Positions 38,201 to 51,300 of a stretch of DNA of 64,000 nucleotides are shown piece after piece. The stretch spans positions 52,593,631 through 52,657,630 of the forward strand of contig NC_068971.1 in NCBI RefSeq assembly GCF_016808095.1. Direction: 5' to 3'. Within the stretch, counting starts at the first letter, position 1. The number at the start of each line of letters is the position of its first letter. The notes below the pieces were generated by a model. The model searched no databases and was not told where the DNA came from. It was given only the letters and a program-made list of their open reading frames with translations. Origin of the DNA: Vigna angularis (Eukaryota; Streptophyta; Magnoliopsida; Fabales; Fabaceae). The position numbers and the translations under genes were made by a program.

Positions 38201-39495
38201 TTATTCTAATCATATTGGTCAGAAGTCCTAAGATTATATATTACTAAACAACAACAGAGAGTGGGTGCCTTACCAAATTTCTTTCTCTTTCATCTATGTG
38301 AGATAAGTTCACATTAGTCATTTGAAGTTCAGACGAATCGAGCTCGTTTTTCTTCTCTTTGATGCGCTTCAGATTGCCTTCCTGCAAACATAACGTATTA
38401 ACAGTGTACAAGTAAGATACAGACATTTGACAAGAAAAGTATGTATTGGAATGAAACACCAAACCTTGATCCCTTGCATAGCCTTTATTTTAGCCTCAGT
38501 ATCTTTCCAACGGTCATTAGCATTCATGTAGCATTTCCATGCCATCTCAAGTTCCTTGTCATTTGCTTTCTGTACAAAAGAAAAAAGCAAACAGTCACAA
38601 ACATGTAGTTTTCTTACTTTTGATATGGTGAAAATAATTTTAAAAGTTGGTAAATTTAGCCAACCACATTCTTTGAAAATGAAAATGAATTCACTGAAAA
38701 GTGAAACGAAGAAAGAAAGAGCCACAGGAGCAGATACAATATTCTTGACAAAGGAAAAACCTGTAAAAAGGTAAACACTAATTGTGCAAAGCATTCCAAT
38801 CTCTCTGCATATCCACCAAAAACCCACTACAATACTGCCAATTGAATATACAAAGAAGACAAATAAACCCTTTATGCCAAATACCAAGTAACAGCAAGAA
38901 AACATCCCTGAAAATTCCTCAACTTCTCATTTGTGAGGCACCTAAAAGTGAACATACACACACAAACCAGAATGAGGGAACAGAAAAAATCACCTTTTTA
39001 TCATCCAGATCTTTCTCGAGATCTGCCAACCTCAATTTTACACGCCTGAAGAGATTTAAAGCAACCTCATCACTGAAAGGAGAATTTGGAAGAGACCCTA
39101 AACTATATGTCGTAAAAAGATCTTGAATGGAGGAATCACGCTCATTCTTCAAAGACATGTGAACCTGAAGTTCAAAATATTAACAAAATTACAATAACAC
39201 ATTGCAAAACCAGATGTCAGTATAGGCAGCTTGTGTATCAATTCATTTACTTCTGCTTCCGCTTGTAGTTTGGCAATCTCTTTGATGGTATGACCAATGA
39301 TATTCATGAGGGCAGTACCTTTCTCGGCAGCATCATTCAATTCTCTTTCCAACTTTCTTATCTTTGCTTCTAAAATTGCAATCCTTTCTTCAAACTTGGT
39401 CTTCCATTCCATCAATAACTCATCAGAATCTAATTAAATATAAAATGCAGAAAAAGAAAAACGCATTAGAAACTTCCACACCCACACACACACAC

Positions 39496-39557
<62 letters not shown>

Positions 39558-41383
39558 CACAGGGCATGTCTGTGTAAATCCATTAGGAAATATAACAATT
39601 TGGAAGGAGATACAAAATCCAAAACTGGCTCAATGATGGTAATGCATATATATATATATATATATATATACCATGTTCAACACTTACCTACATTCTCCTC
39701 AACAAGAGCAGCATGTTGCTTCTCTTGTTCCTTAAGCAGGGTGCTTCGCTGAGCAGTTTTAGTTGATATCTGCTCTTGCAGCTTCCGCAAATCTTTTAAC
39801 GTTTCCTCTGCATGATGAATTTTATCCTCCAATTGTTTAATGTTATCTTCCAACTCCAGTACTTGACACTTTACAGACTCTGTTTTCTCTTGATCGTGTG
39901 CAATGCTTTCCCGTAGCTATAACAAAATAAAACTAAACAGTTAGATTTTCTTTCAATTTTGGTATGACGTGGTTTTCTTTATGTTAAAAGCTGTCAAAGT
40001 GGAAGGCAAAGCTTAAGTTCTAACATAACTAGCTAGACTAAAAAGGCACAGAAGAATTTTTACTTCATGGAATGATTTAAAATGGCCCAAAAAAAGAAAA
40101 ATGCAGTAGGGCAAAAGGGCCAACTAAAGCAGAATAAAATCTTGGTCCTCAACACAAGAATGTGTCCTTGCATAAAAATTAAACACCTTGAAAAGTGATT
40201 AATTTTTTTTTCCTTCTATTGAGAATGCAAGAGAAAAGTGTCATGTTAATGGGGCACAACAGGTACTATACAAGTAGTGGAAATGTGCTCCGGTTAAAAT
40301 AGAACAAAAGAGTATACGTTAAACTTTATTTAATTATTATTGTTGTTGTTAACGTTTATAGAGTTGGGTGATATTTTTGAAGAGGAAAGAGACCTTATAA
40401 GCAGCATCTTTGAGAGTTTGAAGATGTTCGAGTTTGAGCTTGTAAGTCTTTATCTCTTGAGCCTGCTCCTTATGAAGTTTCTTTATAACTTCCAATGCCT
40501 TGGTGTATCTGTACATTGAATGTGAAGCATATGTGTATGATATACATTAAAACATGTTGAGTGGAAAAAAAAACAGAGGAAGAAAGTGGGGAAAGGGAAG
40601 GAGAGATACCGAGTTGCGGAAAAGATATCGTCAAACTTCTTCTTTAAAGTGGAAGGATCCTGTAGGGGCCAGTTGGCTTCATCTTGGTGAACGAATATAA
40701 CATTTTCGAGAATGGCCTTGGAAACACCCATGAGCGCTGGAACTTCTTTATCCATGTCAGCGCATCGATAGCTGAGGCTAACTTTCTGACAGAAAAGAGG
40801 AAAAGAGAGTTAATGGGAAGAGAGTGAAGAAGTAGAAGAAAGTCAAAAAGTGTAATACCTCTCCAGTATGAGGACTAATGGTTTGAATCACACTCTCAAT
40901 AGCCTTGTATTCCATTTTAGAGGCCTTTTGCGTAAGCTGAAAGGACCTGACGCAGACGACGTCTTTACCGGCGGCCGTCTTGAATCGGAGCTTAATCTGT
41001 CCCTTGGTTTCGGTTTCCCCAGCGACCTTCCAAGATAAAAGAAATAATTGATTAATCGAATACTTAGTTAAAAAGAGAGTGAGACTTAGGTTAGATTACC
41101 TTGGGGTCGTGGATGAAACTGTGGCCAGACCTGGCGTTAGGAGGCAACTCGCCGGTGCAGGAAAGCTTCAAGCACTCGATGATGGTCTGCAGAAGGAGAA
41201 GAGATTGCATTGCGGAAAGCAAGAAAGAGAAAAAAAAACGAATAGATGGATGGATCATACGGTCTTGCCGGCACCGTTGGGACCAACGATTAGGGTTAAG
41301 GGCTTGAAGAAGGTGATGACGTTCTTGTTCTCCGGGTCGAAACTCCGGATGCCCTTGATCAGCATTTTATCAACGGTGCTCAT
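32236..41383 (-). CDS. RAD50: DNA repair protein RAD50 (MRN complex SMC-like ATPase), 1316 aa, 27 exons
   Basis: The minus-strand exons from 41383-41261, 41186-41100, 41026-40859, 40785-40610, 40508-40394, 39916-39688 and 39429-39251 through to 32512-32384 and 32275-32236 join in frame to 1,316 residues, the length I recall for Arabidopsis RAD50. The rest are 39164-38994, 38569-38465, 38381-38274, 38180-37969, 37871-37779, 37428-37301, 36939-36825, 36695-36566, 36469-36260, 35756-35548, 35382-35181, 34999-34830, 34757-34433, 34276-34151, 34063-34011, 33130-32980, 32892-32830 and 32733-32600. Features: Walker [10 protein letters not shown] (34-42), Q-loop HQDEANWPL (159-167), long coiled coils, zinc hook CPCC (695-698), ABC signature RCSAGQK (1210-1216), Walker B ILALDE (1237-1242) with the D-loop TNLDGPN, and the C-terminal EIFD. 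It holds broken DNA ends together with MRE11 and NBS1 in the nucleus. Every key motif is intact. Confidence 0.97.
39483..39670. repeat. (CA)n and long (TA)n microsatellites in RAD50 intron 6
   Basis: A (CA) run at about 39483-39496 is followed by an uninterrupted (AT) run at 39498-39555 (29 units) and a second (AT) run at 39646-39670. All lie within the intron bounded by exons 6 and 7 (39430-39687) and close to its donor end. High length variation is expected. Confidence 0.92.
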
Positions 41384-43679
41384 CTTCTCCCGCGTTTGCT
41401 CACTCACTCACTCTTCTTCTACTCATTCCCTCTCAACTCACTTGCACCTTTCTTCTCCCCTCTTCAATTCAATTCAAACCTCCTTTGTACCCTTCTGTTA
41501 TGTAATGTAATTTCCTTTTATACCCTTCTGTACTCCTTTCGCTTACTCTTTAAGACACTGTAACATATTAAATTTAAACTATCATTTTTTATTTAAATAA
41601 TGAAATTTAAATTTATTACTTCTAATTTCTTTATTTAAATAAAATATTTTTTATTTTCACTGGATATATCAAAAACTATAAATAGTTTCTTTTAATTTAA
41701 TTAATATTCATAGATGTTTTTTTTTTAATTTTTAAACTTTTTCTTTTAATTAACATTGACAACGTATTTTATTGATTAATGTTGAAATTGTTTTCGATTG
41801 ATGTTTATCATAGCTATTTAAGCTTAAAATGAATTGAAGTTATTTCAATCGATATTAATTTATTGGAAAATGTTTTTATTGACATTGGAGAAGCAATCGG
41901 TCAGTGTTGGTGAGATTAAATATATAATGCTTTAAAATAGTTCACAATGATAAAATATAATACGTTAAAAGTATTTTTTTGTGTTAATGATAAAATAGTT
42001 CACAATGTTTTACCAAATTAAATTTAAAAACTTGTGTTTATTATTGTCTTTAGGAGACAAACCTAAATTTAAATATTTATGAGATTAACCAAATTTAAAT
42101 ATTTATGAGATTAACCAAATTAAAATCTCAACTCATACTGTTATCCTACAAAATATTTTTTTAATAGATAGATGATGACATTAATATATTATTTTAGCAT
42201 AAAAAATAGCGATGAATTTTTAAACAATATTTTGGAGGTGTCAAGAGTCATGTACAAAAATTTTATAATATTAAATACAGAAGATATGCTAAAATTCGAA
42301 TAAATTGATTTATTTGAGTCTTACTTTGTTTATATAAAAAAAGGTGAAGGCCAAAATCACCCTCAACCACACTAAAACTCTACTACTAATGATGAAGATA
42401 TACTTAAGTAAGAAGACATTGAAAATAAAAATATAATCATTATTATAATTAACTAAATAAAACATCAATATAAGACTAAATAACCATTCACTCCAAATAC
42501 ATACATATGTAAGAAAAGAACCAAAAAAGAAAAATTAAGACATAACTATTATTTATAATTGATTAAACAAAATATCGCTGGATAATAATATTAATCCATT
42601 TTCAAGGATGATGACAAAACATACTCATGAAGACAATATAAAAGTAAAACATAATCTTTATTCATAGTTAAATAAATAAGACATATTTACACACTATCTA
42701 AGTTATTTTCATATTAAAATGGTTTAATTCAATAATTATTTTAATAAATAAAAATCAAGTTAATAATATTTTGATTTGATTAAAATAACTAAAAACAATA
42801 CACACAATTAATTAAGCACAACCCTCTACATCAAAATTTGTCATATTTTTTAAAACATCCGTTCATTACTCAAATAATATATTTATTAGTTTTAAAAAGT
42901 CTATCCTTTTAATTACACTAAAACACATCACAATTTTCAAGTCTAGAACTTGCCTGTTTTATTTTTATACACGATCAGATTTTTCTTAAGACTTGGTAAA
43001 TTTTATATAACCAAATTTTGAAATTGATAATTTTTTTTTTTAACTTTTAAAATAATTTAAGCTCATGTTTCAATAATATTTAATTTTTAGTCAACAACTA
43101 AAATAGCAAAACCAATTATCAAAATTGAAAAGTAGAAATAAATTTAAATTTATGAGAGAAGGTCTAATAACCATTTTTTTTGAAAAAAGTATTTTAAAAA
43201 GTAAAATAAAATAGCTAAAAAAATCTATAATTTTTGTAGTCGATTTTTAAACAATATACATATTATCTATTATTTATTTTGATCAATATTATTGTTTTTC
43301 TTATTTATTTTTAAATAACATAAAGTCGAAACAAATATTCTATTTACTAGTTTAATATAACATAAATGTCAAAATTATTTGCAGTGTAATTAAACGGTTT
43401 GTGAGGACTAGGTTTCACACATACATTTCTATAGTTACGTGTTCTCATACTTTAGAAAATTAAAAAAAAAAAAATTTGGGTCACAGCGAAAAATTTTAAA
43501 TTATATTTTGATATGTTTTATTAATTATTATATTTAGAAGGTATTAAAAAGCAAAAGTGAAATATATATTCATATAGAATAGTGTTATATATAATATTTT
43601 ATTATGTTATTAAAAATAAAAGTTCCTTCTTTTCACCACATCTATTCTTTAATGTCTCTGAAGCGGGAAGAGATTTGAG
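41384..43679. other. Divergent spacer between RAD50 and WEX
   Basis: The 2.3 kb between two head-to-head genes must hold both promoters. The RAD50-proximal 130 bases are CT-rich on the plus strand and are its probable leader. The middle is AT-rich, with a perfect 26-base tandem duplication at 42065-42116. No coding sequence is supported. Confidence 0.5.
42065..42116. repeat. Perfect tandem duplication, 2 x 26 bp
   Basis: Positions 42065-42090 and 42091-42116 are identical (unit starts AAATTTAAATATTT and ends GATTAACC). A partial third start follows. It is a recent local duplication in non-coding DNA. Confidence 0.9.
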
Positions 43680-46574
43680 ATGAAGAAAGTGGCGGAGGAG
43701 GAGAGTGGTTTCACGCGCCTTGCCTCATTCGTCTGCGATTGTGAGCCTTTCACGGAGGAAGAGCTTGAAAGCATCGAAGCTTCTCTTTCCAACCCTAACA
43801 ACAAACGACGGTTTGACGATCTCACTCCCCGCCGCAGTCCCCGCCGCAGTCCCCGCCGCCGTCGCTTGCCCGAATCGCTCATCGCACTTCAACACCCAAA
43901 TATTTCTTCTTTATCCCCTCGTCCAGGTTCTTTACACTAATTCCTCATTTCGCCTTTTTATTGCGCCATACAACACCACATGAAAATATTTCTCCTCTTG
44001 TTTCATCGCATATTTTCCACATTCTTACCACCAAATGACACCTGTTCAAGCAATCCTATTTATCTCACTAATTTTGAAAACAACACATTAATTTTGAAAT
44101 CAAAGTTAATTGAAGTATCTCCTACAAGCTAGTTATTTTCTCGATTTCTGCTTCCTCTAAGTCATGTCCGAGGAGGGCTTAATATTTATGATTCTGTTAT
44201 ATTGAATTGTAAATGCTTGAAAGAAATTTGGTTCTTGAAAACAGTTTATTAATCTGACTTTTAGGTGAATTTGTATTTGCATTGCCTCTTAAGTTTTCTA
44301 TTCTTTTCTTATCTTGTGCAGGCTATTCAAGAATGAGATTATCTGCAATTAAGTTTAGTGGTCGAATTATGTACAGCAGGACTTTTGATTCTGTATATAA
44401 AGCTGCAGCAAAACTCTTACAAGCCCTGGACGAAAAAAATAGAGAGATTGTGCAATCTGCAATTGGATTTGACATTGAGTGGAAACCTTCCTTCACTAAA
44501 GGTTGTTTCAGCATCTTCTCCCTGTTTTTCAATAACTGCTGATTACGGCAAAAGCGATTTCCTGTTAGTGTTGAGTCTTCTGTTACAGTTGCTGCATTAA
44601 GTAATATTATTGAGGTGATTTAATAGTAATGCTAAATCACTCATTCTGAAACCGATTGGAGTGCAAAGGAAAAAGAGACGAGAAGAAAATAGGGGAAACG
44701 AAGTAATAGGTGTAACTAGTGATGCGATGGAGAAGAGACAAATAAGAAGAAAATATGATGAAATTGAGATGGAAGAGAAAGTGAGTGTATGGTGATTATT
44801 TTTTTTATCTGATATTAAGAGTTTTTACTGGTTTTGTATACAATAAATTATGCCGGTTGTTCTTCAACCAGTTTAGGTTTTTTAATCTGTATTTTGAAGA
44901 ATAGAATGTTTTCAGGCTAGAATCAGATCATTGCTCAAATTTATAAAACTTTGAATGACTGTGTTGGGTTGCAAATTGTAATGTGGATGAAGGTAAAGAC
45001 ATGATTTGGTATCTGGGAGATTGAAGTTTTAATTCCGGCTAATTATTTGGATCCTTACTCCTAATAGTTTATTGATTAGCTTTTCTTCAAAGAGAGGAAT
45101 TTCCTACTTTTGTGCAGAACAGTGTTTTCTTTTTTTCCTATAAAACATTAATTCTTGAAAAAAAGAAGAAAATTTTTCGCAACTTCAATTACTTACTCAT
45201 TATTGTATAAAACTTTTATAGGCGTTCCACCCGGAAAGGTAGCAGTCATGCAGATATGTACTGACAGTAGTCATTGCCATGTTCTACATTTAATTCATTC
45301 TGGAATCCCTCCAAATTTGCAGCTTTTGCTTGAAGATCCCACAGTTCTGAAGGTTTTTATTTCTGTTAAACTGGATTTCTTGTTTTTTTCTTGTCTACGT
45401 CAACTAATCAATTATGTAAGTATTAATACAAAGTTTGGTGTGCGCAAGGTTGGAGTTGGGATTGATAGTGATGCTATGAAGGTTTTTAGAGATTATAAAA
45501 TATCTGTCAAAGGTGTGATGGATCTTGCTTTCCATGCCAATCAGAAGCTTGGTGGTGATCACAAGTGGGGTCTTTCATCTTTGACTGAAAAACTTTTATC
45601 GAAACAGGTATGCTTCGAATCCAATTGTCTTAAATTAAAATGTTATTTATATTTTTTTGCCAGTTTTAATTACTAACTAGTAGTACTGAAAATAAATCTT
45701 TTCTTTCATTAAAGAAAACAATAACAAAAAATTTTAGCACGTGCCTTACTGCACTTTATGCAGTTTTTCCATCTTAATAGGATTTAGCTGTCCTGGTGTG
45801 AGAACACATCCAAAATAGAAAATACTAACGTGGATGCCATAAATAATAAGCTGTTTTTTTCTTGTTCATTTTGTGGTCACTAGTTTATTGTATCCCTACA
45901 CTCACACAAAAATAGAGATAAGTTATATGTATTTTTCTATAATGGCTCGATCATTACCCCTTTTTAATTACATTTTCATTTTTTTATTTATGTTTCTCTT
46001 CTATGTTCATGGAGAGGGGGATGTGAATCGGTCAGTGAGATGTTTCAATCTGTGTGTGATATTTACGAATCTTGTTATTTTTGCAGCTGAAAAAGCCCAA
46101 TAAAATAAGACTTGGAAATTGGGAGACTCCTGTTTTGTCAAAGGAGCAACTAGAGTACGCTGCTACCGATGCTTTTGTTTCTTGGTATCTTTATCAGGTA
46201 CATACTATTCTTGAATAAACTTTTACAAAATTTTCTTATTTGAGAAAAAGTAAAACAAGTTAAATTTATCTCATAATATGAAATCAACTTATATACCTCG
46301 ATTTTTTCGAAGCATAGAATATATTAAAGTTTACTTTATTTTACACCTTAGTTTCTTTTCATATTTGACTAAATAGTAAATACCACCCCCAACAGCTAAT
46401 TGTTAGCCTTATTTTGATTTCAAATTCAAACTATTAACGTTCTTAGTCTTGTCTTCCATTTTATTGATACTTGATTTCAGGAATTGGTTTATTCTTTTGC
46501 AGGCAATTAAAGATCTCCCGGACGCCCAATTCACGGACAAAAGTGGCGAAGTTGATGGTCTACGGCAGGACTGA
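43680..46574 (+). CDS. WEX: Werner syndrome-like 3'-5' exonuclease (WEX), 299 aa, 6 exons
   Basis: Exons are 43680-43926, 44322-44501, 45222-45352, 45449-45607, 46087-46197 and 46503-46574 (900 bases, in frame). The protein is a stand-alone DnaQ/RNase D-like 3'-5' exonuclease; it lacks the RecQ helicase part of human WRN, as in all plants. Motifs: Exo I GFDIEWKP (catalytic Asp and Glu), Exo II region GVGIDSDAMKV, KLGGDHKWGLSSLTEKLL, and Exo III YAATDAFVSWYLY (Tyr and Asp). The N-terminal 80 residues are acidic, then Arg-rich; a 12-base tandem repeat at about 43827-43855 encodes RRSPRRSPRR, which could serve as a nuclear signal. In Arabidopsis WEX interacts with Ku and affects gene silencing. 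The intron 3 acceptor (GTGTGCGCAAG) is weak, but the protein match fixes it. A broken partial copy lies 1.2 kb downstream, and an exon 2 relic lies beyond RAD50. Confidence 0.94.
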
Positions 46575-47756
46575 CTACATCTTTGTTGTGTGTATTAAAT
46601 TTAGTTTATATTAAATATTAAGTATTAAGTAGTAATTATTAATATTGTATTGCAATATTTATTTTCCTTCTCGGACACCCATAGGAAGGTGTACCCTTCA
46701 GCAGTTAAGATAAATAGACAGGATATGATGAGAAAAGATGCAGAGTATGTCAGCTGAGTGTATAAAATGTGGTGTTTATTAGGGATGTCAAAACGGCTCA
46801 ACCTTGTCAAATTTTGGTGGCTGGATTGGAGTTTTTAATCCATCTTGCCTGATCCATCAAATTGTATTTCAGAACTGAGTTTTCCGGAATATTGTGCTCC
46901 AGAAAGAGCTCTTCGAAACATATAAAATGTGTTTCAGAAAGAACTTTTTGAAACGAGTGTTTTTTTTTTCTCATCTTCCTTTGCAATGGTTCTCTCTTTT
47001 CTTCTTCCTCTACAATCTAACCCAGCAATGATAATGGAAGCAACGATGGCAGAGGCCGTGACGCCAATGGTAGTGTGGTGCAGTAGTTAAGGGTATTTGA
47101 ATCTGGCCTTGAGTCTTTTTCTGTCATTATCGGGTGCAGTTGGTAATTTTGCGGGGATGAAGGAAGCAATGGGCACTATTAAAACTAAAAGAACTAATTT
47201 TATTGAATAAGGTTTTGGTTTGAAAAGATAAAATAAATGTGCCAAACATGACTAGAAAATCTTCAAAATAAAACTGGTTTTTGTAATGAGTAAAAGGAAA
47301 GTTCTTGAGGTGTGTCAATACTTCTTATACTTACGATACAAACTTACATTTGGTATTATTCTTCTTTTTAAACTATATAAAGTCCAGTTTATCCTATAAA
47401 TAACAATCACTACCAGAATAAAATATTACTAGAAAATATAAATAATTACATTGAGACTTAGATCCACCTAATAGGTTTTTTTTTGCTTGGTTCGGATTGG
47501 AGAATTGATCTGATTAATGTGGATGATAATTTTTTTAATAGATAAAACTTTAAGATAACCAGATTATTTTTGTGATAAAATAATTATATATAAAAAAAGA
47601 ATGAATTCTTATATTTTGGTACATTCATGTAAAATTTAACGTGCGTTTTGCTTCTACATGTTTACTGTAGACACGGATGGGTTTGAAGGATGACATGCGA
47701 TTATATTTGCGGATACGCGTTCCTCTGCGATGATGGAAGTTGAAATTCTCATCCTC
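46575..47756. other. Spacer between WEX and its broken copy
   Basis: This begins with the WEX 3' UTR. At about 46860-46965 there is a diverged repeat-like patch with TTTCAGAA/TTTGAAA blocks that shares TTCGAAACATATAAAAT with SBP intron 2. No gene is supported. Confidence 0.45.
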
Positions 47757-48030
47757 GCTTGGGAATCCCTCAAAATTTACAGCTTTTGCTTGAAGATCCC
47801 TCAGTTCTGAAGGTTGCTATTTCTGTTAAACTGGATTTTTGTTCATGTTTTTTCTTTTGTCTACGTCAACTAATAAATTATTGTATAAGTATTAATAGAA
47901 AGTTTGATGGAGACGCTATGAAGGTTTTAAAGATTATAAAATATCTGTGAAAGGTTTGATGGATGTTTGTTTCGATGCAAGAAGCTTGGTGGTGATGACA
48001 AGTGGGGTCTTTCAACTGGGTTGGCTAACA
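47757..48030 (+). pseudogene. Broken partial tandem copy of WEX (exon 3 end, intron 3, exon 4 start)
   Basis: Positions from about 47757 match WEX from 45300 onward: the end of exon 3 (GIPQNLQLLLEDPSVLK against GIPPNLQLLLEDPTVLK), then intron 3 itself (TTTCTGTTAAACTGGATTT, GTCTACGTCAACTAAT), then exon 4 (DAMKV, YKISVKG, KLGGDDKWGLS). Because the intron is kept, this was a DNA-level duplication, not a reverse-transcribed copy. A deletion of roughly 25 bases after AAGTTTG removes the exon 4 acceptor and the GVGID motif, and single-base changes shift the frame afterwards. Exons 1, 2, 5 and 6 were not found. Non-functional. Confidence 0.88.
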
Positions 48031-48315
48031 TGCAGAATCTAGTAAAAGGATTGTTGTATGAAGATGAAAAAAACAAGAGCTTTGTCATTTCTATGAACCG
48101 GTTTCTGAAATTATGCAGAAAGAAAGTTACAAGAGTAAAAGAAATATGATAAAACCTAAGAAAGGTATTTTTCCTTTATAAAATGTTGTTTGTTGGCATG
48201 TTAACTAATTTTGAAGGTGATGGCATGGCCCCAACCCAACTGTCCCCATGCATTCCTTTCAGCACCTCACTTCTTTTTTCTAACACGTGCTCTCGCTTTC
48301 AGATTACAAGGGCCT

Positions 48316-48348
<33 letters not shown>

Positions 48349-51300
48349 GGATGTGTTTGGCAGAATGGAAAGGAAAGACTCAGAAGGAGAAATTATATTT
48401 CACTTTTTTTCTTTCAAAAAACAAGAGCAAAATGGTATTGTGCTTGACGTTTTTCTGACTAAATAACTAGGAAAAAGTATGAGCTGAAAGAGATTCATTA
48501 GATTACATAGGCAGATTTTGAATATTATAATAAATAAAGGTTTGATTGATGAAAAAGGTTGAGGGTGAGGGTGAGCTGCCGACAGTGGAAAGATATGGTG
48601 TGATTGAGGAGTGAAGTATAATTAACAAACACACAAAACGACAACGCATTCATTCATCGTTTCTCTGGAAGCTGTCCATTGCTGCGAATGCCATTTTCAT
48701 ATATAAAATGAAATAAGAGGAAGAGCAAATTCCAAGCTCTCTTTCTAATATACCACTATTTTCTAGGCCTTTCCTTTTTTAATCAGTAAATGTACGTAAT
48801 TATATATTGAAAAAAAAGTCAAGATATTAACCCATCTAATCCAACTCCACTTCACATTAATTAATTTACTAATGGTCGTGCCATTCAGCTGATAAACCTG
48901 TTCTTTTTCTTCCGTTTTCTGTTGCATGTTGCATTACAATGTTCTTTCTTTCTTTCTTGACACACAGAAAGAGCCAGCTGCTGAAAGATGATTCGAGTTT
49001 TACATAAAACTCTGTAGCTTTTGTGACTTGAGTAAAGTTCCATTCTTCATTTTTAACAATAAAACTAACTCTATTCACTGTTTACATTTTCTGATCTTTA
49101 AAAAAAGTTGTTTCACACGTAAAAGATGTCCTTATCTTCAAATTTTTTAACATATCCCATGAGCTTTATCTTCGGTTGCGTGTTTTGTGGGTAACTTATT
49201 TTCTGTATTTCTAGCATATATTTTTGGACAGTGTTGATTTTTAGAATTTGTTTTGCACATAATATAAAGGTGTTTTTTCCTGGTGAGTTAAAGAATGAAA
49301 CAGTGTAATGTTTTGTTTTTGGTAGTGATTAGTGTGCTGTGAAGGTACGCAATTAATATGTACATACATAAGTACTGGTATTGGCATGTGACAGGGAGAA
49401 TATATAGATATAGGTGTGAAGGAATAAAGAAGAGAAATGCTCCATTTTATGACTTAGGAACCTTCTTCTGCATTTCCTTTCCTTTCTTCTGCCCCACATT
49501 TCATCATCCTCTTCTCCTTTTCAAACACCCACTTCTCAAATTTGTTTTATAAATTCACAGTATTATGTGCTGTTTGCTTTTTTCATAATGTTTTCATATT
49601 TCTACTTTTGACTTTCTCCGTATTTATGCTGTATTTTTTCTCCCTCAAAACAAGTTGTATACATTTTTCTTTAAACTTTATACGTACAAGAAATTCCTTT
49701 AGATCTTGCTCAATAATTGACAAAATGGTTTGATCTTTCTCGTGGAGTTTGTTGGGATCTGGAAAGTTGCCTCCATAATTATTACTATGATACAAATTTG
49801 AGAGAGAAATATTCACAATATTGGCCAAACACCAGAACATAAACCACGTCCCAAACATCTTATCATGCAAGTAGTTTCAATATAAGTATCATAAGGGTTA
49901 ATGATTTTATCGCATGCCACATCCTATGATTTATTTTATGATATCTTTTTATACGATAAATAAGCTGTTTTCGTATTCTATTCCTTAACAAACACCTGTC
50001 TATGTAGTAAAAATGAACACTTTCAAATTTTCTGACTACTTATTTAAAGTGTGTTCGGTTACGTATTTATTCTTCTGTCTTCTCATTCTGATCTGATATG
50101 TTTCTTCCACCATCTCAAAGTTGTGTTTATGGGACTGTATTATAATTCAATCGACAAATCTGATATGTTCGGTTACGTATTTATCCTATTATTATATAAA
50201 AATCATAACATTTTATAATCTTAACCGTGATTATCATATAGAAAAAAAAGTTAATAGATGTTAGTATTATTGAAGTAATATATATGATTTGTGAAAAATT
50301 AATTGAGTATTTGGCAGACATAAATGATAATGGGTGCAATTAAGATAATGTATGGAGAATGTTGAAGTACATAGGAATAGAGTTAACAGTGACGACAGTG
50401 AGAAAAGGAATGCAGTCACATTTAAAGTCAAATCTTTCTGTCAAACTAAACGTTGGGCCGGAGGTAGTTGTTGTCATCATGTGTGAAAAACTACGTAATT
50501 TGTCCAGCTATCAATTAACACACTCTAAATCAAAATTAATTTCTTAACATTTTAGATTTATAATTGTTCCCTTTATTTATTACTCTTGTTCCAGGGATTG
50601 CATGTGTATTATTAACACACTCGGGCCCACCGGAAAAGGTACTGGAAACCGTTTATCTTGCTCTGTACCAATTATTATTCGTCAACTTTTTTCCTGACAT
50701 AATTATTTATGGATAAACTTAAAAAGCAGAAAGAGAGTGTTGCAAATTACGGAGAGTGGTAAGAAAGAGTGTTGTTGGTATTAAATGTGGTAGTACAATA
50801 CAGAGGCAGTACAAAAATACAAAAATACAAAAATGAATGAAAATTTTGTTTTAACAGCAAAAACATGTTTATTTAATGCAAGTGGTGCTCCATGGGCAAT
50901 TAATTAGACATGGACCTGCTGCATGGAATCGACTGACATTGCCTTATGCCTAATGGATGGAAGAAGAGAAGAAGAGAAGAACCCAATATTTTTTACTTAT
51001 AGAGCCGACCAAGGCCATTCTCATCCTTAATTTACATCAACGTTGATTAGATCGGCAAGTTTAAGATAAGGGGGAAATTTATTATAAACTTTTTCTTTAA
51101 TTACAGCATTTAACGCGGTGTCTGAAAGAAAAGGGTTAAATAAACAGTAAGTATATAAGGACAAAGATGAATATGAAAGCGGTAGTAGTCTAACGCTGTC
51201 GGTGCCTAATTAATGTGGACTCAATTATGTCGACGAGAGAGTGTGGTATGGTATTAACAGACCTTGTGGTATTAAAGATTAAATTAGATTTTAATTGATT

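Noticed and set aside
39364..39636. 90-codon frame with a long Ile-Tyr run
   Set aside because: It reads through the (TA) microsatellite in RAD50 intron 6.
46500..46574. WEX ending earlier at the exon 5 donor readthrough
   Set aside because: Exon 6 with a good TTTTGCAG acceptor keeps frame and gives a normal family-length protein.
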